DNA from: Helichrysum umbraculigerum
Lineage: Eukaryota > Streptophyta > Magnoliopsida > Asterales > Asteraceae
DNA length: 64,000 nt
Direction of reading: 5' to 3'
NCBI GenBank assembly: GCA_949592205.1
Contig: CATIUR010000004.1
Location: 99,483,837-99,547,836 of the forward strand
In this document: piece by piece, positions 49,831-60,741 of the stretch
Layout of the letters: the number at the start of each line of letters is the position of its first letter
How positions within the stretch are numbered: the stretch's first letter is position 1
The notes under the pieces: generated by a model
What the model was told of the DNA's origin: nothing
The model's database searches: none
What the model saw: only the letters and a program-made list of their open reading frames with translations
Program-made: the position numbers and the translations under genes

Positions 49831-50385
49831 TATGTTTGAACGATTTTGGGCCTTTTGGCCGCCTCAATTTTAATATTTAAGCTTTGTCCCTGATTACCAT
49901 ATAGACGCATTGTCATTGACCATATGGTATAATACCCACATTAAGGCGTTAAGCACAGTGTCAATAGTTTATTACAACATCGTGTAATTACTAATCTCAT
50001 AAATAATCAACTTGTTAAGCACAGTGTATTCGTGTTAAACTAATCTTATAGATAATCAACTTGTTTAATTAGTCTTCAGTTGCGAATACAATGTGCAGAT
50101 TAAGATAAGTTTGACCAATTTTAGAAATCCAGAAAATGCCACGTGAGATACGACCCACCTCTTTCATTTCTATCCACTTCAACTCTATTAATTAATTATT
50201 TCTTCTTTTATACGGAGTATTATTTTTTAAAATATAAATTAATTACATATAAAAAAATACTTGAAGTGAATCAGTGGGTTTATTCACTTTTTAAGTCACC
50301 ATAAATTTAAAATCAAGCGTCCCACGTAAACTCCGTGCTACCTGCACTTACACCTTTACATACGTTCAAGTCTATAGAATCACAG

Positions 50386-50400
50386 ACACTATAAAAATTA
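50386..50400 (+). promoter_or_regulatory. Candidate TATA box
   Basis: CACTATAAAAATT lies about 30 bp before the ATG at 50423. If used, the leader is very short. Confidence 0.4.
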
Positions 50401-50422
50401 TTTAATTTAATTAAGTTTATAT

Positions 50423-52695
50423 ATGAAGTTTTTCTTTCCGGAGTTCGGTTCTTGTTTCGGCGGTGCTGTCATAACACCGCCAACCGAAACCGTCTCCGTT
50501 GCTGATCATGTGACAACTACGACTCGCCGGCGTTCAAGTTCCGCCAAGAACTGGCGGCCGGAGCTCTCAGCAATTTCGGAAGATGGCGGCTGCCGACAAA
50601 GTCATCAATCGGTTAAATCTGAGAAAAAACCGTTGAACAAAGCTAAATCAACCGGAAAAACTAGATCTTATTCATACGGTGGTGACTACAGGTAAATTTT
50701 ATCATATGGTTATATAATTGAATTAAGGAATTTATCTCAAGAACTTAATTTTTTAATTTGAGTTTATGAGTAATAATTTACTTCTTCCGTTTCAATTTAA
50801 TTATCTAGAGTTCTAAGAAAGTACAATAATTGTATCCTTAACCAATAAGAATCCATTATTTTCTGCTAAAACACTTTCTGATTAGTTGAAACTGAAAGTA
50901 GTTAAACATTTTCCGATTTGTTGAAATCGAAAGTAAAAACATTGTTTCGTGAATAAATTATACAAGGGGTACTATAGTTGATTTAATACTTCAACTGGTG
51001 GTTGAAAGTAGTATACTTAGAAGGTCGTTTACCTACGGAAAAAGTGAAAAGTCCACGATGCGCATAAAAATGAAAGACGATACAATAATTATAATCCTTC
51101 CATTCCACTCGAACTGTCAATTTTGATATTTAACCAATCAAAAAGATTTTAGTGACTAAAGATGATATTTGATTGGTGAAAAGTGTTGTCAGTGGGAAAT
51201 GCTAAATATGTATACATACAATCAAAGTGGACACTTTGACCGAGATGGATAGAGTATTAAATAGGGCAATTATTAATGAGAATATAAATAAGAATGCTAC
51301 TTGTCGGTGCCAACTCTTTTTTTTTTTTTGAAAGGCAGTATTGGGCTCAGTGGCATTGCCTCTTCATATACCCATCACCAATTCCAGGGGAAACCCGAAT
51401 ATTTCGAGAGAAAACCCCTATCTCCATCCCGAAGAGCATTTTGCTCACATCCGGGTTCGAACTCATGACCTTGAGGTCTTGGTGAAACACCTTGTGCTAC
51501 TTGAGCTGGAAGCTCTTGGCAAAAATGTTCGCAAACTATGTTTGGCTACTTGTATGCAATTAATTTGAAAAACTCTGTCAAAAATGTTTGCAAACTATGT
51601 TTTTATCTGGAAACGATTCAAATTTAGTTAAATGTAGTTACAAATTAATCGTTAAAAATTTACTTACTATATAACACATGTCATTGAAAATTTTTGACCA
51701 TGTGCAACTAACGTATTAGAAAATAATTAAAACTGGTAGGTTCATGTCTATTAATCGTTTCTCAATTAATTATAGTGATTGGAACCATACAAATCTAGTT
51801 AAATTTGAAACTTATTATACTACTTACACTAGCTTTTAAACCCGTGTGTGCATATGGGTCATTTAAGCCTTATAATTTCTAATTTGTAAATTAATTACAC
51901 CGTTATAGTTAAAAGCATTTATAATTAAGTATCAAAGTAAAATCTTAGTTGCATGAGTAACATGTTACAAATTGTACTTGAAAGTATGTACATATGAAAT
52001 CTTATCTTAGCTTTATAATATATACACGGTTAATTCAAGATAAAAGACAATTACTAAACATTTATATTATAATAATACTTCATAATCCCTGTGATATATA
52101 TTGATCGTATAAATACCTATTTGAATTTATTTATTGACAGATGCATATTTACAACTGATCATAGTTACATAATTGAATTTGGACTATCTTTCGATAATAA
52201 TTTAAAATAAAAATAAAAATATGAGATTTTACTTTTAAATTAGGTAAAATTAAGGGATTAAATTGACTAATTGAAAGTTTTTAATTGATGAGATCGTAAA
52301 GGTGAATCTTATATTATTTTTATTTAAGATTCGAACTTGTCATCTATTTAAAAGCTATTCCACTTGATTATTAATTATTAAATAATAGGGTAAACAATAA
52401 AGTAAACGTTTGATTGCTAGTCGCTTGTGACAACTTGTTATATATGTAGAACTACAAATTGTCAAATACTATCTACCATATTAATTTGCATTAAAAATAA
52501 GTACAAGTGTGTGTATGTGGGTCAATTAATTAATGTCTTCATTGTGTATTGAATTCTTGAGTATTTGAATGAGAAGAAAAACACATAAAAAATTGTTGAT
52601 CATTATTTGCTAAATATAATTGGAATGATTATTGCAGGACCTTCACTCATTCGATAGCTATTCCGGCTTTTTCTCCGACGCCTTTTGTGTTTTGA
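50423..52695 (+). CDS. Small uncharacterised plant protein (108 aa)
   Basis: Two exons, 50423-50691 and 52638-52695, join in frame: a phase-2 donor GTAAAT and an acceptor TTGCAG complete one Arg codon. The 108-residue product starts MKFFFPEFGSCFGG, has a basic Ser-rich centre (TRRRSSSAKNWRPELSAISE), a Lys-rich stretch, and ends TFTHSIAIPAFSPTPFVF. The NWRP-x-L-xx-ISED core and PAFSPTPF end recall small plant proteins of unknown function; I cannot name the family with certainty. No membrane helix is seen. The ~1.9-kb intron holds a SINE, a Stowaway-like element and an old Helitron end. Confidence 0.75.
51094..51254. mobile_element. Diverged Stowaway-like MITE in intron
   Basis: ATCCTTCCATTCCACTCG to CGAGATGGATAGAG with TA flanks; interior AGTGGACACTTTGAC and AACCAATCAAAA match the Stowaways at 39892 and 40102. 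Confidence 0.6.
51317..51515 (-). mobile_element. SINE in intron
   Basis: On the minus strand it starts around AAGTAGCACAAGGTG (A-box-like), has GAGTTCGAACCCGG (B box), and ends in an A13 tail (T-run 51317-51329). Target duplication not resolved. Confidence 0.75.
51829..51860 (-). mobile_element. Old Helitron 3' terminus
   Basis: Minus strand: CCCATATGCACACACGGG (a hairpin with two A/C mismatches), then CTAG and T. The mismatches look like CpG decay. No 5' end found. Confidence 0.4.
51861..52637. other. Remainder of the small-gene intron
   Basis: AT-rich, no feature seen before the acceptor at 52635-52637. Confidence 0.4.
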
Positions 52696-53254
52696 CTTCG
52701 ATGATAGGAAGCCTGTCTTTCGTTCTCGTTTCTTTCGTGGTGTTTGTATAGTGATATAATATGTGAATAATTTCCGTTTTACTTGTAATGGGACGAGAAT
52801 GAATATATTAGCTTGCTGTTAACAGCTTTGTTTCTGTGAAATATAGCAGTGCTAATTAATTAGTTGGATATCACATATTTGGTCACCCGTTTATCAAAAA
52901 CACGGGGCATATTCTATTGATTGACAGTCATGTCAATCCTCTTCTAAATCGTTTAGCAATGGTTACTAACTTACTATAGAGGAATCGTCACAATTATATG
53001 TATACGTACACAAATAAGGCCAAAGTCGTAACAAATCCATGACTCTATAAGCGAACATACTACACATATATGTTGAGCGCTTTGAATAGTCTAGAGAAGC
53101 ATTTTTAAGTACCTTTCGATGGTTATTTATCTTAAAAAGCTCGAAAACTTTCATAGTGCTCATCTTTACCTGAACCAATATAGTTGAATGTTTGATGGAC
53201 TACCTTTTTAAAGATTTGGGTTTGAGCAGTTTACTGAAATGACATTAAAAACTA

Positions 53255-53477
53255 GGGGCCTATTAAAGCTACCCCTGGCCCACCCTTTTTTCCTGCTCCT
53301 ACCCCCTGGCCCATCCTTTTTTATTTTATTTTTTAGGTATACCCCATCTCAGCCTTCTGTTTAGTCTAAAACTGAAACTGATTCTGTACTGAACTGGATC
53401 AAATTTAAATAAAAGTATACCGAAATGGTGGGCCAGGGGGTAGATCCAGACTTCATGGGGTGTCTTTAGATTCCCCC
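53255..53477. mobile_element. Mutator-type MITE, family M1
   Basis: 223 bp from GGGGCCTATTAAAGCTACCC to TCTTTAGATTCCCCC, with exact 9-bp duplications TAAAAACTA (53246-53254 and 53478-53486). Contains a GTCTAAAACTGAAACTGATT core. Confidence 0.88.
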
Positions 53478-53593
53478 TAAAAACTAGCTAGAAATGGAAT
53501 CACCTACAAGTCTACAACCACCATAATAACACACAATTACTACTTACCTGACATTAAAAACTACCTATGAATTTGAGGCTGTTACATGATAAA

Positions 53594-53787
53594 GGCTGAA
53601 TCTAAACCCACCCCCAAAATTCTGCTCCTACCCCCTGGCCCACCATTTTCAGTCTAATTTTATTTAAGTTTAATCTAGTTCAGTACAGAATCAGTTTCAG
53701 TTTTAGACTAAACAGAAGGTAGAAATTAAAAAAAAAGGGGGTAGGAGCAGAAAAAGAGTGGGCCAGGGGGTATGGTTAGCAGCCCCC
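53594..53787. mobile_element. Mutator-type MITE, family M1, inverted
   Basis: 194 bp from GGCTGAATCTAAACCCACCC to GGTTAGCAGCCCCC, with exact 9-bp duplications CATGATAAA (53585-53593 and 53788-53796). Its core is the reverse complement of that in 53255-53477, 116 bp away. Confidence 0.88.
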
Positions 53788-53844
53788 CATGATAAACTGA
53801 GCACACCAAATTGAAGTAAAACCAACCATAAATATAACAGACTA

Positions 53845-55199
53845 CTAGTTAATAGACCCGTGATAACACGGGTTTGACAAAAAAAAATTATTATAATATT
53901 ATATTTGATATTTTAAACTATAAAAAATGTCAAAATAAGATTAATTTTTATTTTATTATTACATTTTGTAGGCATTTTAGGGATACATTTATTGAACATA
54001 AAAGAATCTTAAAACATGGTAGATTTGTTATTATTAGGTTTTTACATATTGCAATTTAGTGTAAAGACTATAAAAAGTGGATTAGATTTAAAGTAATACT
54101 CGAACCGATTAGACCATTGAGTATAATATATAAAAAGTTCCATTTTATAACCACTATACTCGGGTTTTACTAAACAAACTATATTATTCATCTATTTGAC
54201 ATAGATAAGTCAATATATTTTATTGACATAAACTTTATAAATAATAATTATTATCTTATATTAAGTATAAACACCAAAGCATTGAAAGAACAATTTCAAG
54301 CATTATTAAACCCTAAACTAATAAGAAAAACGTCGAAGTTGAATAAACAAAACACTAAAATCCATAATAATTTAACACCAAAAGCCATAAGAAAACTAAA
54401 TTTAACACTAAACTACAAATACAAAAGATGAAAGGAACCTTAGATGCTTAAAAATACAGGTTTAAAACCATTACAAATCTGAAAAACCAAAAGTATAATT
54501 TAGTCAAGTTTAGCATCTAGAAATCATATTCAAACCTCAAACATCACAAACAATAATCACACAAATCAATAGAAAACATAGAATACCATTAAGGGGAAAC
54601 GAACACAAACACCACGAACATCCAATCTTGATCTTCTTGCTGCAAAAATCGAAATCAAAAGAGATAAACCATAATCAAAATCATGAAAACCACCGTAGTG
54701 TTGTTTAACTTTTAAAAGAAGGAAAAATTGGAAGATGAAAATAAAATTGGCAATAATAGAATGAAAGAGGGGATCGAAGATGAAGATAGGTGATTAGCTG
54801 CTCAATTTTTGGGAGGTGGTACCACTTTACATGAAGATATTCAAGAATGCTCATAGAAAAATAGCTAAAAACCAATCAAATAAAACCTTGTTGTGTACTC
54901 CAATATTTACTGTATTAATGCACACTTCATATTATTGGTCTTGTAAGATGGTGTTGTAGTAGCTCGAGAAAGCAAGCATGCTCCAAAAATTATTACAAAT
55001 TGAAACTCACAAAAATAAAATAAAAACTGAATTTATTTAGCAATTAGATCTTTTAGTTCATTTTTCTCCTTAATTATGATGTCATGATGATGTTAGCGGA
55101 TTATTCTTGTGTTGACATGTCATCAACAAAACATATCTTAGAAGAGGACACATCAGCCTTATGATGTCAGCTTAAGTGTCCATTAATAGATAGTATAGA
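53845..55199 (-). mobile_element. Helitron, 1355 bp, complete termini
   Basis: On the minus strand it starts A|TCTATACTATCTATTAATGG at 55199. It ends with hairpin CCCGTG-TTAT-CACGGG, eight bases, CTAG|T at 53845. Non-autonomous, AT-rich and without recognisable cargo. Its 3' end matches the Helitron at 25133-29121. Confidence 0.88.
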
Positions 55200-55692
55200 T
55201 ACAACTTAACCTAAAACCGGCAAAAATTTAATATACTTAACAAAAGCTACCTACTAAATTAGGTAATAAATTTTTAAATCAATATATGAAAAGATCGATT
55301 AACTTTTGCATGTCCGACTTTAAATGCCCCTAACTAGTTAAGTTCTTTAAAGCATTAAGATTCATCTTTTCTTGTTTACTTCAGATTTTGTATGAACGGA
55401 TTCGTAATAATGCACTTGTACAAACAAATGTAAGGAAATACACTTCTCTCATCGATATCAATTTGTCAAGAACATGAATAAATTAAGGTGTAATACGACG
55501 ATCATCATGATAAAAGCTGCTATATAACAAAGTAATAAATTGTTAAGATCAACATCCCATCAAAGACCTCAAAGATCAAGAAACACTTGGTAGTGACCTA
55601 ATTTATGAAACATCGATGGAATTGATAAGTGAAGGATGACGTACTATAGATGGTAGCATGAGACCTTATTCATATGGATTTAGTCTATTTTT
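55200..55692. other. Downstream of the terpene synthase
   Basis: AT-rich 3' flank, probably including the terpene synthase 3' UTR. No other feature seen. Confidence 0.4.
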
Positions 55693-58600
55693 TTATCCAG
55701 AATATTTAATGGGTTCAATAATCAAGGACAATATACGGTCCTTGGCACTAGCATCAGGAGTCCCAATTCCGTCCCCGAATTGATAAACGCCCAGAAAAAA
55801 ACGGATAAGATTAACGGACATATCAAGGAAAGCATCCGGGCATTCCTTAGAACAGGCAAGTCGGGCTTCGATCACTTTCCTCCACGATTTCTCAATTTGA
55901 ACTTTAATATAATCACGTGCGACTTCTTCAGAAACATTGTGCTCATTCATATAACACGATATTGCATTTATATTTTTGCCTTTCTCTATCTCGGGCTATG
56001 AAAGGAAATTATAAAAGATATGTCGATCAAGAGAATTATGAACACTTTCTTGAGAAATAAAGATGCTATGTCACAGCAGTTTGTGAAAGGGTTAATTGTT
56101 TGGTTATGTATTTAACTTTGCACTTTTTACTATTGTATGTAACAAACTTTCAAAACATCTATTGTATGTAATAAACTTATAAAAAATGTTATTGTATGTA
56201 ACAAACTTTCAAAACATCTGTTGTATGTAATAAACTTGTAAAAAATCGCTATCGTACGGTGCGGTAGTCAATGATTTGCTCAAGTTTGCTCGTGCCGCTA
56301 CAAACCAATGTTAAAGAGCCATTTTGAGTTTGGCATGTACACATGGTAACCCGCTACATACAATAGAGATTTTTTATAAGTTCATTGCATACAATAGATG
56401 TTTTGAAAGTTTGTTACATACAATAGCATTTTTTACAAGTTTATTACATACGATAGATGTTTTGAAAGTTTGTTACATACAATAGTAAAAAAGGCAAAGT
56501 TAGATACATAACCAAATAATTAACCCGTTTGTGAAAAGTAAAACATACATACCGTTGCAGTACTCAAGTCGTTGTATAGTCGTAAAACCAGTGATGACCA
56601 TCTAAACAGATCATGGAACTTTTCAATGGACTCAGTTGCATCTATCTTTAGATCTTGATGCACTAAGAAGTAGCCATGAACAAGTACAAGCACTTGTGCT
56701 ACAGATATTAATGAGGTATCAAGATATTCTTCAAGTGTTGGCATGTAATTACTTTTAGTCCACTTTGCTTCCACAAAGAATGCTTCGACTAATTCTCCCC
56801 ACTATTTATTTGCAAAGAAATAAGAGAAGTAGTATTGTAGTAAGAAAGGCCATAAGTATACAACCCAATTCTTTCTAGAAATAGCGAAAAAGTAGGGGTG
56901 TGTTTTCGTGTAATGTATTCGATAGGATTGGACTTTGTAAGGGTATTGAAGGTTTCAAGGATTGTGAATTCGATCCTTTGAGTGAAGGAATATGGTAAAT
57001 TCTAGTTCAGTTCATTTTGAACTAAACACCGAATGGAATTAAGATTCAAATTCCATTGAATTTCATACAAATTCTACGAAACAAACAAAGACAAAGAATT
57101 ACTTGTAACGTGTACTCACCGCTTTTGCAACGACTGGCAAAATGTTATTTCCTTGCCTAAATAAGGTCTCATAACACATGTCGTTAATGGTGTTGTAAAG
57201 GGCTAGGAAGCTTAGCTGTAGATACTCTGGCATATATTTCATCGCATTAATGTCCCAACTGAAAAATTATCATCATATATATATATAGTTTAGGCGTGAA
57301 ACTGGAAAATATTTATGAAATTCGAATGTAAGAGTCATATTAATATAATTTTAATTCAAAGTTGAAAACCTTTTGACGGCATTTGTGAAGACCTCAAGTT
57401 CGTCTAGAGATCCATAGGGACCATAAACATCAAAAATGTCATCAATTGCAACTACTAATGTGGTAACCTTCGTAACCCCTATGCGACAAGTATGATATTG
57501 AGGTTCGAACGTCGAAACAACACTACAAAGGAAGAGTTCCACGAGTCGGTCCCTTACAAATCTCATCTTTCTCGTTAGACCTAGATATTCCCACCACCTA
57601 TTTTATATATAAAAGGGAGATAAAAGGTTAGGAAACCTAAACTGAAAAAAATGCACCTTTGCTTTTATATTTACGAAGTATTAATATAAGCAAGACGCGC
57701 TTTACTTTGAGACTTCTTGAAGATCTTTCTTGTTAACAGATTGAACCGTGTTAAAATCTATTATAGCAAGATCAAGTAGAGATCGATTTGCATCATTTTG
57801 TTTACCATATGCATCGATGTACCACTTAACGTCTAACCTAAGCATTCTACGATACAAGGGGATATCCAAAGCATGTTTAATGTGGTCCATAACATTGGCA
57901 TCAAGACCATTTATTTTCAGCAAATGTTCAGTTGCAAATAACCCTGCATCTTGCAAATCTGTTTCTTTCTCAAGTGCAAGATATGAAGCTTCATATATAC
58001 TTATCAATGCCTTGACGTCTGTCTCTAGGCCGCTTCCGACCAAACAACCATTGGTGTCCTTGAATCTTTCGAGAAAATCTGCTTAGATCAAATCGGGTAA
58101 TTATTAATAGATAGAAGAACATGTAATATTTGTATCCAACATAAATCTTTAAGCATAGCACGTATTGTGAGTCCAGATCTACCAAACATACAATGCATCA
58201 ACTTCATTGCACTGTTTACAAAAATTATGTAGTGTCTTGTCAAGTTCTTCACATTATATGCAGCAAAAAATATACGGAGTATATAGAAGTTTATGAGCTT
58301 ATTACCTTATACAAATATTTCCGAACTTACAAGGAAGAAAAACAATCTAATTATATTTAAGGGTCTATAGGCTAACAGTTCGGCTAACTAAACAACCCAA
58401 AAGTTGTGTGGATCAAGCTTCACTAGAGACAAATCGACAAGTAATATTATGTGTGGTTTGTGGAAAGAATATAATTGTACATATACAAATTTTGATATTA
58501 TGGATTTCTAATATGTGCCCCTATGGCACACGTTAAGATGCATTAAATGAAGTCGAAATTTCCTTAATTATTAATATTTACATTTAATACTCATTAATTC

Positions 58601-59791
58601 AATCTAATAATTTCCTTTTTTATGCATATATTTATTACAAATTATGTTATTTAAGAAAATTACAGGTTCATTAAATGCACATTAACGTGTGCCACAGGGG
58701 CACACGTTAGCAAAACCCTTGATATTAACTTGCATATACAAAAATACAGGCGTTTCACAAACTGGATACAATAAATACCGAACAACAGCAACATACCCAA
58801 TCCCAACTTGTGGTAAACGTATATGAACATTTATAAGTTGGGTTTATTATTTTGTTATGTATTAAACTTTATAATTTTTACTATTGTATGCGACTCGTAC
58901 TTTCATTTATTCTATTGTATGTAATGAACTTGTAGATACGGTCTATTGTATGTATTATTTCCTTTTTGGGTTAGACAAAAAAGGAAACTTTCCTATTTGG
59001 GCCTTACCCAAAAAGGAAATTTTACATACAATAGTCAATATTTACAAGTTCAATACATACAATAGAAGTTTTCAAAGTTTAATAAATAACGAAATAATGT
59101 AAAGTTTAATACATAACGAAATAATAAACCCTTGTAAGTTTTACCTACATCACCAAAACTTTTTGTTACAGAAAAGTTACAAATATACCTGGGGACACAC
59201 TATAACCATGTTGTCTAAGAAGTCTGAATCTAAGAGAAGACGCGTAGAGGTTGTTTTCTTCTCGATCAACTTCCAAACTACTTTCATTTGTCACTGCTAT
59301 TTTGTTGAGTACTCTTGTTATATTGGTTTGAAAACGATATCCAACGCCCAACCTTTCAATATTATCTATCAGCTCAAGCAACTTCAAGTTACTCATTTCA
59401 CATTTTTCATAATCGGTAATCATCAATTTCACATCCTCCTCTAGCTGCTTTACTTTCACGTTGTACTTCATCTGAGTAATACATGAAGGTGCATGTCATT
59501 TAGGACAGATCTATATATATATGATAATTAATCAAACACTTTAAGCAAGATATGATGTTGACTTACTGTGAAATTAGTCTCTAATTCCTCGATAAATTTA
59601 GGACTCCAATTAGTTTTCTCGTAAGTCGCTGGCTGATTATGGGTTTGTAAAGCTTTGTTATTTGCTTCACATCTAGTAGCACAATGTTGTCGTCTACTCT
59701 TTTGGTTTACAATTTGTGCAAGATTCTTTCTTGGTACAGATAGGCCCAAGAAATTTTGAAGTGAGGCCATTTGATAGTTTTGTAGAATCAT
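55693..59791 (-). CDS. Terpene synthase (probable monoterpene synthase), intact
   Basis: Seven exons on the minus strand join without a break: 59791-59567, 59471-59189, 58078-57706, 57597-57370, 57258-57120, 56801-56553 and 55995-55693, giving 599 residues, with the seven-exon layout and lengths normal for angiosperm TPS genes. Class I synthases ionise geranyl- or farnesyl-type diphosphates with three Mg2+. Visible motifs: RDR (309-311), DDIFD (346-350), and the NSE/DTE triad N493, T497, E501 in NDLSTATPE. Residues 1-50 are Ser/Arg/Gln-rich and acid-poor, like a plastid transit peptide. RRX8W is absent: Asn52-Gln53 stand ten residues before Trp62. That loss is seen in TPS-g enzymes making acyclic products such as linalool, or in diverged TPS-b. 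The start is the ATG at 59791; a second Met lies at residue 8. Product not predictable from sequence. Confidence 0.92.
56089..56526. mobile_element. Mutator-type MITE, family M2, in TPS intron 6
   Basis: Termini GGGTTAATTGTTTGGTTATG and CATAACCAAATAATTAACCC, with exact 10-bp duplications GTTTGTGAAA (56079-56088 and 56527-56536). The interior repeats a TATTGTATGTAACAAACTTT motif in both orientations. Inserted between TPS exons 6 and 7. Confidence 0.9.
56894..57085. mobile_element. Possible MITE in TPS intron 5
   Basis: GTGTGTTTTCGTGTAATG at the left and GAATTTCATACAAATTCTAC then GAAACAAACAAAG at the right are roughly inverted. Internal GAATTCGATCC and AAATTCCATTGAATT segments suggest a worn MITE. 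No target duplication resolved. Confidence 0.4.
58509..58710. mobile_element. Inverted-repeat MITE in TPS intron 2
   Basis: TATGTGCCCCTATGGCACAC and GTGTGCCACAGGGGCACACG are inverted copies, continuing into GTTAAGATGCATTAAATG and CATTAAATGCACATTAAC. Flanking duplication not resolved. Confidence 0.7.
58840..59131. mobile_element. Mutator-type MITE, family M2, in TPS intron 2
   Basis: GGGTTTATTATTTTGTTATG and CATAACGAAATAATAAACCC termini, flanked by TTATAAGTT and TTGTAAGTT (8 of 9). Shares TATTGTATGTAATGAACTTG-type repeats with 56089-56526. Confidence 0.85.
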
Positions 59792-59840
59792 GGTCTTATT
59801 ACTCTAGTTTCTGTCAATTTTAATTTCTATCTTCCACTTC

Positions 59841-59850
59841 ATATATATAG
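59841..59850 (-). promoter_or_regulatory. TPS TATA box
   Basis: CTATATATAT on the minus strand, 50 bp before the ATG at 59791. This predicts a short ~20-nt leader and supports the first Met as start. Confidence 0.6.
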
Positions 59851-59886
59851 CCAAGACAAATATATACCTACTATACTACCTATACT

Positions 59887-60070
59887 CAGGGGCGGAGCTA
59901 GGAATTTATAGAAGGGGGCACTTTTTTTTTTTTTTTTTTTTTCTATCACATTAGGGGGGTCAAAAATCCTAAACTGCCACTAATTATCTTAAAAAAATTA
60001 TTTTTTTCGATACTTTTTGATTTCTAGGGGGGCGACTGCCCCCATTCCCCCCCTTCTAGCTCCGCCCCTG
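59887..60070. mobile_element. hAT MITE just upstream of the TPS promoter
   Basis: CAGGGGCGGAGCTAG and CTAGCTCCGCCCCTG are exact inverted ends. Flanking octamers CCTATACT (59879-59886) and CTTATACT (60071-60078) differ at one base. Contains a T-run of more than 20. It lies 37 bp upstream of the TATA box. Confidence 0.9.
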
Positions 60071-60741
60071 CTTATACTAACATCGAAACCAAAATGAATG
60101 TTATCATTTGCATCATCGTTTTCATAAATCGCAAGGTAGAAAGATACTTGTTTGGTTGGTTTGGACTTAATTGGAGGCCTAGCCACCAAAGTCATTTAGG
60201 GGTAATATTCGGGTAGTTTAATCGGGTTTCGTGTTATTCGGATTTTCAAGTTTATAATCTAACTCATAACCAAATTCAAATAAAGACAGGTTATTCGGTT
60301 TCGGGTTATCTAAATTCAAGTTGGGTTCGGGTTATTCCTTTAAACCCGTATAAAATAATATTCTAAATTTTTGCATCTTGAACAAAACTTAAACTTTACA
60401 AAGTGACACTAGTAGGTAGTTTATATAAATCATAAGTAACTTATATCAACCTATTTTATAAAAGGAGCCCACTTATTAACCTCTCCAAAATCGCCATGTG
60501 GACTGTAATAGTCTCATATTGTTCATGATTTTGCTTTAACCTTCTTTCTCCATGCATTCTTTCATTTACTCTCACTTAGTAGCCAACATAAAAAATTACA
60601 CTCACCATATCTTTATTTTCTTCTCTCAACAAACAAAAATGTAAAAACAATGCAACTCAGGCCAACCGGTTGCCTTGAACGGAAGATCAGTTAGCGACTT
60701 TCTGTGTGCCTCCAACTCCTCGAGCTCTCAACACTTAACAA
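60071..60741. other. Intergenic, TPS upstream side
   Basis: 60200-60350 has repeated TTCGGGTTAT-like segments on the plus strand, possibly a decayed element. No gene seen. Confidence 0.4.

Larger units (their letters stand above)
48509..50091. repeat. Duplicated segment, copy B (without Helitron)
   Basis: Collinear with 33514-33979 plus 39372-40559. It lacks the 5.4-kb Helitron. It ends at GAATACAATG, beyond which the sequences differ, and lies about 330 bp upstream of the small gene at 50423. Confidence 0.9.
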
